Below, piece by piece: positions 5,649-7,535 of a stretch of DNA of 7,535 bases. Origin of the DNA: an uncultured Leuconostoc sp. (lineage in GTDB: Bacteria; Bacillota; Bacilli; Lactobacillales; Lactobacillaceae); NCBI GenBank assembly GCA_900554745.1, contig USIU01000055.1:1-7535 (forward strand), read 5' to 3'. Position numbers and translations under genes: made by a program. The notes beneath the pieces were generated by a model. It searched no databases and was not told the DNA's origin. It was given only the letters and a program-made list of their open reading frames with translations. Each line of letters opens with the position of its first letter. The first letter of the stretch is position 1.

Positions 5649-7175
5649 TTAATGCTTAAAATGACGTGTACCAGAGAAGACGAGCACAATGCCTAATTCA
5701 TTGGCTTTAGCAATTGAGTCTTTATCCTTAATTGAACCACCTGGTTCAACAATTGCCTTGATGCCATGTTCTGCTGCATATTGCACAGAATCATCCATTG
5801 GGAAGAAGGCATCTGAGGCCAAGACCGCTTCATCAAAGCCTGGCTTTGTTTCAGCTTTTTGAATCGCATAGACAACCGAATCAATCCGGTTTGGTTGTCC
5901 TGCACCCATCCCCAAAGTTTGGCCATCGCGCGCCACAATAATGGCGTTAGACTTCACATGCTTAACCACTTTTTGCGCAAAAATCATGGCCCGCAATTGT
6001 TCTGCTGTTGGTTGCGCTTTTGACACAACTTCAAAATTTGTTTCAGCATCCGTATACAAATCGCGTTCTTGCACGACAACCCCACCCAAGACAGAAGTTA
6101 CTTCTAACTTTTGTGGTATTGTTGTGGTAAATGGTACCGTCAACAAACGCAAGTTCTTCTTGGCTGACAAAATTTCAAAGGCTTCTGGTGTAAAGCTTGG
6201 CGCAATGATGATTTCCAAGAAAATGGCATGCATCTTTTCGGCCGTTGCGGCATCAACTTCACGGTTCAACGCCACAATGCCACCAAAAATTGACACGTCA
6301 TCAGCGGCAAAAGCCTTATCCCAGGCTTCTTCCAAAGTTGTGCCTTGACCAATACCTGCTGGGTTCATGTGCTTCACCGTCACCACAGTGGTTTCGTCAA
6401 ATTCAGCAATAATACGCAAGGCAGCGTCTGCATCACGAATATTGTTGTATGACAATTGCTTACCGTGCAAAATATCGGCATTCAATACTGAGTAAGCTTC
6501 TGGCAAAGCAGTCTTGTAAGCTGCCGCCTTTTGATGGGGGTTTTCACCATAACGCATGTCGTCAAACTTTTCGTATGGCAAAGTAAGGTTCTGAGGGAAT
6601 TCTGTTGTCGTCAAATAATCGGCAATCAAGGCATCATAGGCTGCTGTATGTTGGAAAACCTTAGCGGCCAATGACTTACGGTAAGCGGCATCCACTGTGC
6701 CTGTTTGCAACTTGTCAATCACAACATCATAATCGGCTGGATCAACAATTGGCAAAACGGCTGCAAAGTTCTTGGCAGCAGAACGCAACATTGATGGGCC
6801 ACCAATGTCGATATTTTCGATGGCTTCCGCTTCGGTCACGCCGTCTTTTTGAATCGTTGACTTGAAAGGATACAAGTTCACGACCACCATATCAATCGGT
6901 TCGATGTCAAATTCACTTAACTTGGCCATATGTTCTGGCAAATCACGCCGCGCAAGTAAGCCGGCATGGACACGTGGATGTAACGTCTTCACCCGCCCAT
7001 CTAACATTTCCGGGAAATTTGTGACGTCATCAATGGCAATCACATCAAGTCCTGCTTCAGCAAGCACTTTATGCGTGCCGCCCGTTGAAATCAATTCATA
7101 GCCTAAAGCAACCAACTTTTCAGCAAATGGTACCAAACCACTTTTATCAGAAACACTGAGTAATGCACGTGTCAT
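5649..7175 (-). CDS. purH: Bifunctional AICAR transformylase / IMP cyclohydrolase
   Basis: PurH catalyses the last two steps to IMP: formyl transfer from 10-formyl-THF to AICAR, then ring closure. The 508-residue length is normal for the bifunctional enzyme. The N-terminal MGS-like cyclohydrolase domain shows ALLSVSDKSGLVPFA (4-18), ISTGGTHKVL (29-38), LDGRVKTLHPRVHAGLL (58-74) and IENIDIGGPSMLRSAAKN (119-136). The transformylase part shows RYGENPHQ (208-215), the catalytic Lys-His pair in VKHMNPAG (267-274; K268, H269), IFGGIVALN (296-304), KSNAIIVA (408-415), GMGAGQPNRIDSV (422-434) and SDAFFPMDD (454-462). ATG 7175 overlaps the purN stop as ATGA, and AAGGAG (7186-7191) lies 10 nt upstream, so the genes are translationally close and in one operon. 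It uses the 10-formyl-THF that Fhs makes. Confidence 0.98.
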   Translation of the reverse strand: MTRALLSVSDKSGLVPFAEKLVALGYELISTGGTHKVLAEAGLDVIAIDDVTNFPEMLDGRVKTLHPRVHAGLLARRDLPEHMAKLSEFDIEPIDMVVVNLYPFKSTIQKDGVTEAEAIENIDIGGPSMLRSAAKNFAAVLPIVDPADYDVVIDKLQTGTVDAAYRKSLAAKVFQHTAAYDALIADYLTTTEFPQNLTLPYEKFDDMRYGENPHQKAAAYKTALPEAYSVLNADILHGKQLSYNNIRDADAALRIIAEFDETTVVTVKHMNPAGIGQGTTLEEAWDKAFAADDVSIFGGIVALNREVDAATAEKMHAIFLEIIIAPSFTPEAFEILSAKKNLRLLTVPFTTTIPQKLEVTSVLGGVVVQERDLYTDAETNFEVVSKAQPTAEQLRAMIFAQKVVKHVKSNAIIVARDGQTLGMGAGQPNRIDSVVYAIQKAETKPGFDEAVLASDAFFPMDDSVQYAAEHGIKAIVEPGGSIKDKDSIAKANELGIVLVFSGTRHFKH

Positions 7176-7535
7176 TTTAAGAAAACTCCTTCGTTAAGTA
7201 ACTGTTCTAAAGTATTGGGATATAAAACATGTTCGACCTGGTGGATTCGGGTTTCCAAATCCAACAACGTATCATCTGGGTAGCGTGGGACAGCTTGTTG
7301 GGCAATAATTTGCCCCGTGTCAATCCCGTTATCGACAAAATGGACCGTCACCCCAGTTGTCTCAACCCCTGCCTCAAACGCATCTAAAATGCTATGACGA
7401 CCAGGAAAGGCTGGCAACATGGCCGGATGCAAGTTGATAATCTTGCCTGCATACGCATCAATTAATTTAGGCGTTAAAATTCGCATATAACCAGCCAGTA
7501 AAATGCCATCGACTTGATCGTCGGCTAGTTGGTCT
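7172..7535 (-). CDS. purN: Phosphoribosylglycinamide formyltransferase, C-terminal part
   Basis: PurN transfers a formyl group from 10-formyl-THF to glycinamide ribonucleotide. The window holds the last 120 residues. The family is about 190-200 long, so roughly 70-75 N-terminal residues, including the glycine-rich phosphate-binding loop, lie beyond the right edge. The frame is open upstream of the internal Met at 7486, and DGILLAGYMRILTP continues across it. That Met is therefore not the start. Visible motifs are AGYMRILTP, the catalytic Asn-His in INLHPAMLPAFPG, and VHFVDNGIDTG with the catalytic Asp near its end, followed by the HQVEHVLYP helix typical of PurN. Its TGA overlaps the purH ATG by four bases, which is standard purN-purH operon order. 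Confidence 0.96.
   Translation of the reverse strand, partial: DQLADDQVDGILLAGYMRILTPKLIDAYAGKIINLHPAMLPAFPGRHSILDAFEAGVETTGVTVHFVDNGIDTGQIIAQQAVPRYPDDTLLDLETRIHQVEHVLYPNTLEQLLNEGVFLK

Noticed and set aside
5941..6348. 135-residue plus-strand open frame opposite purH
   Set aside because: It is an antisense shadow of a certain gene, with composition dictated by the purH codons and no start signals.
1..7535. A novel defence, mobile or other accessory system
   Set aside because: All genes belong to familiar metabolic families in uniform orientation. No integrase, transposase, repeat array, toxin pair or terminal inverted repeat was seen.

Overview
The window is about 7.5 kb of a low-to-moderate G+C Gram-positive genome. 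Every credible gene lies on the minus strand, so genes are read from the right end to the left. The proteins look like those of lactic acid bacteria, and by recollection of such proteins most likely the Leuconostoc/Weissella branch of Lactobacillaceae. That genus-level guess is weak, because nothing in the sequence is diagnostic.

In transcription order the layout is: the 3' part of purN (7535-7172); purH (7175-5649), which overlaps purN by four bases and ends in a strong hairpin terminator; a stand-alone NUDIX hydrolase (5588-5127) whose extended -10 promoter lies against that terminator; a 174-bp intergenic region (4953-5126) rich in PurR-box-like CGAAC motifs, including a perfect hairpin made from two of them; purD (4952-3696); fhs, formate-tetrahydrofolate ligase (3664-2000), closed by a terminator; a cytoplasmic alpha/beta-hydrolase esterase (1929-1126), closed by a terminator; and an OFA-family (oxalate/formate antiporter-like) MFS transporter (999 to beyond the left edge) broken by a frameshift near 637-642.

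The theme is late de novo purine synthesis and its one-carbon supply. PurN and PurH each consume 10-formyl-tetrahydrofolate, Fhs makes that cofactor from formate, and PurD makes the glycinamide ribonucleotide that PurN formylates. The neighbouring OFA transporter could move formate or another small carboxylate, but it appears inactivated here and its substrate is a guess.

I see no CRISPR array, tRNA, rRNA, insertion sequence, phage gene or clearly novel multi-gene system. The points of interest are regulatory (the PurBox-like cluster and hairpin before purD, and the terminator/promoter overlap before the NUDIX gene), the transporter frameshift, and the purD-fhs linkage. No gene-free stretch exceeds 300 bases; the longest gap is 4953-5126.
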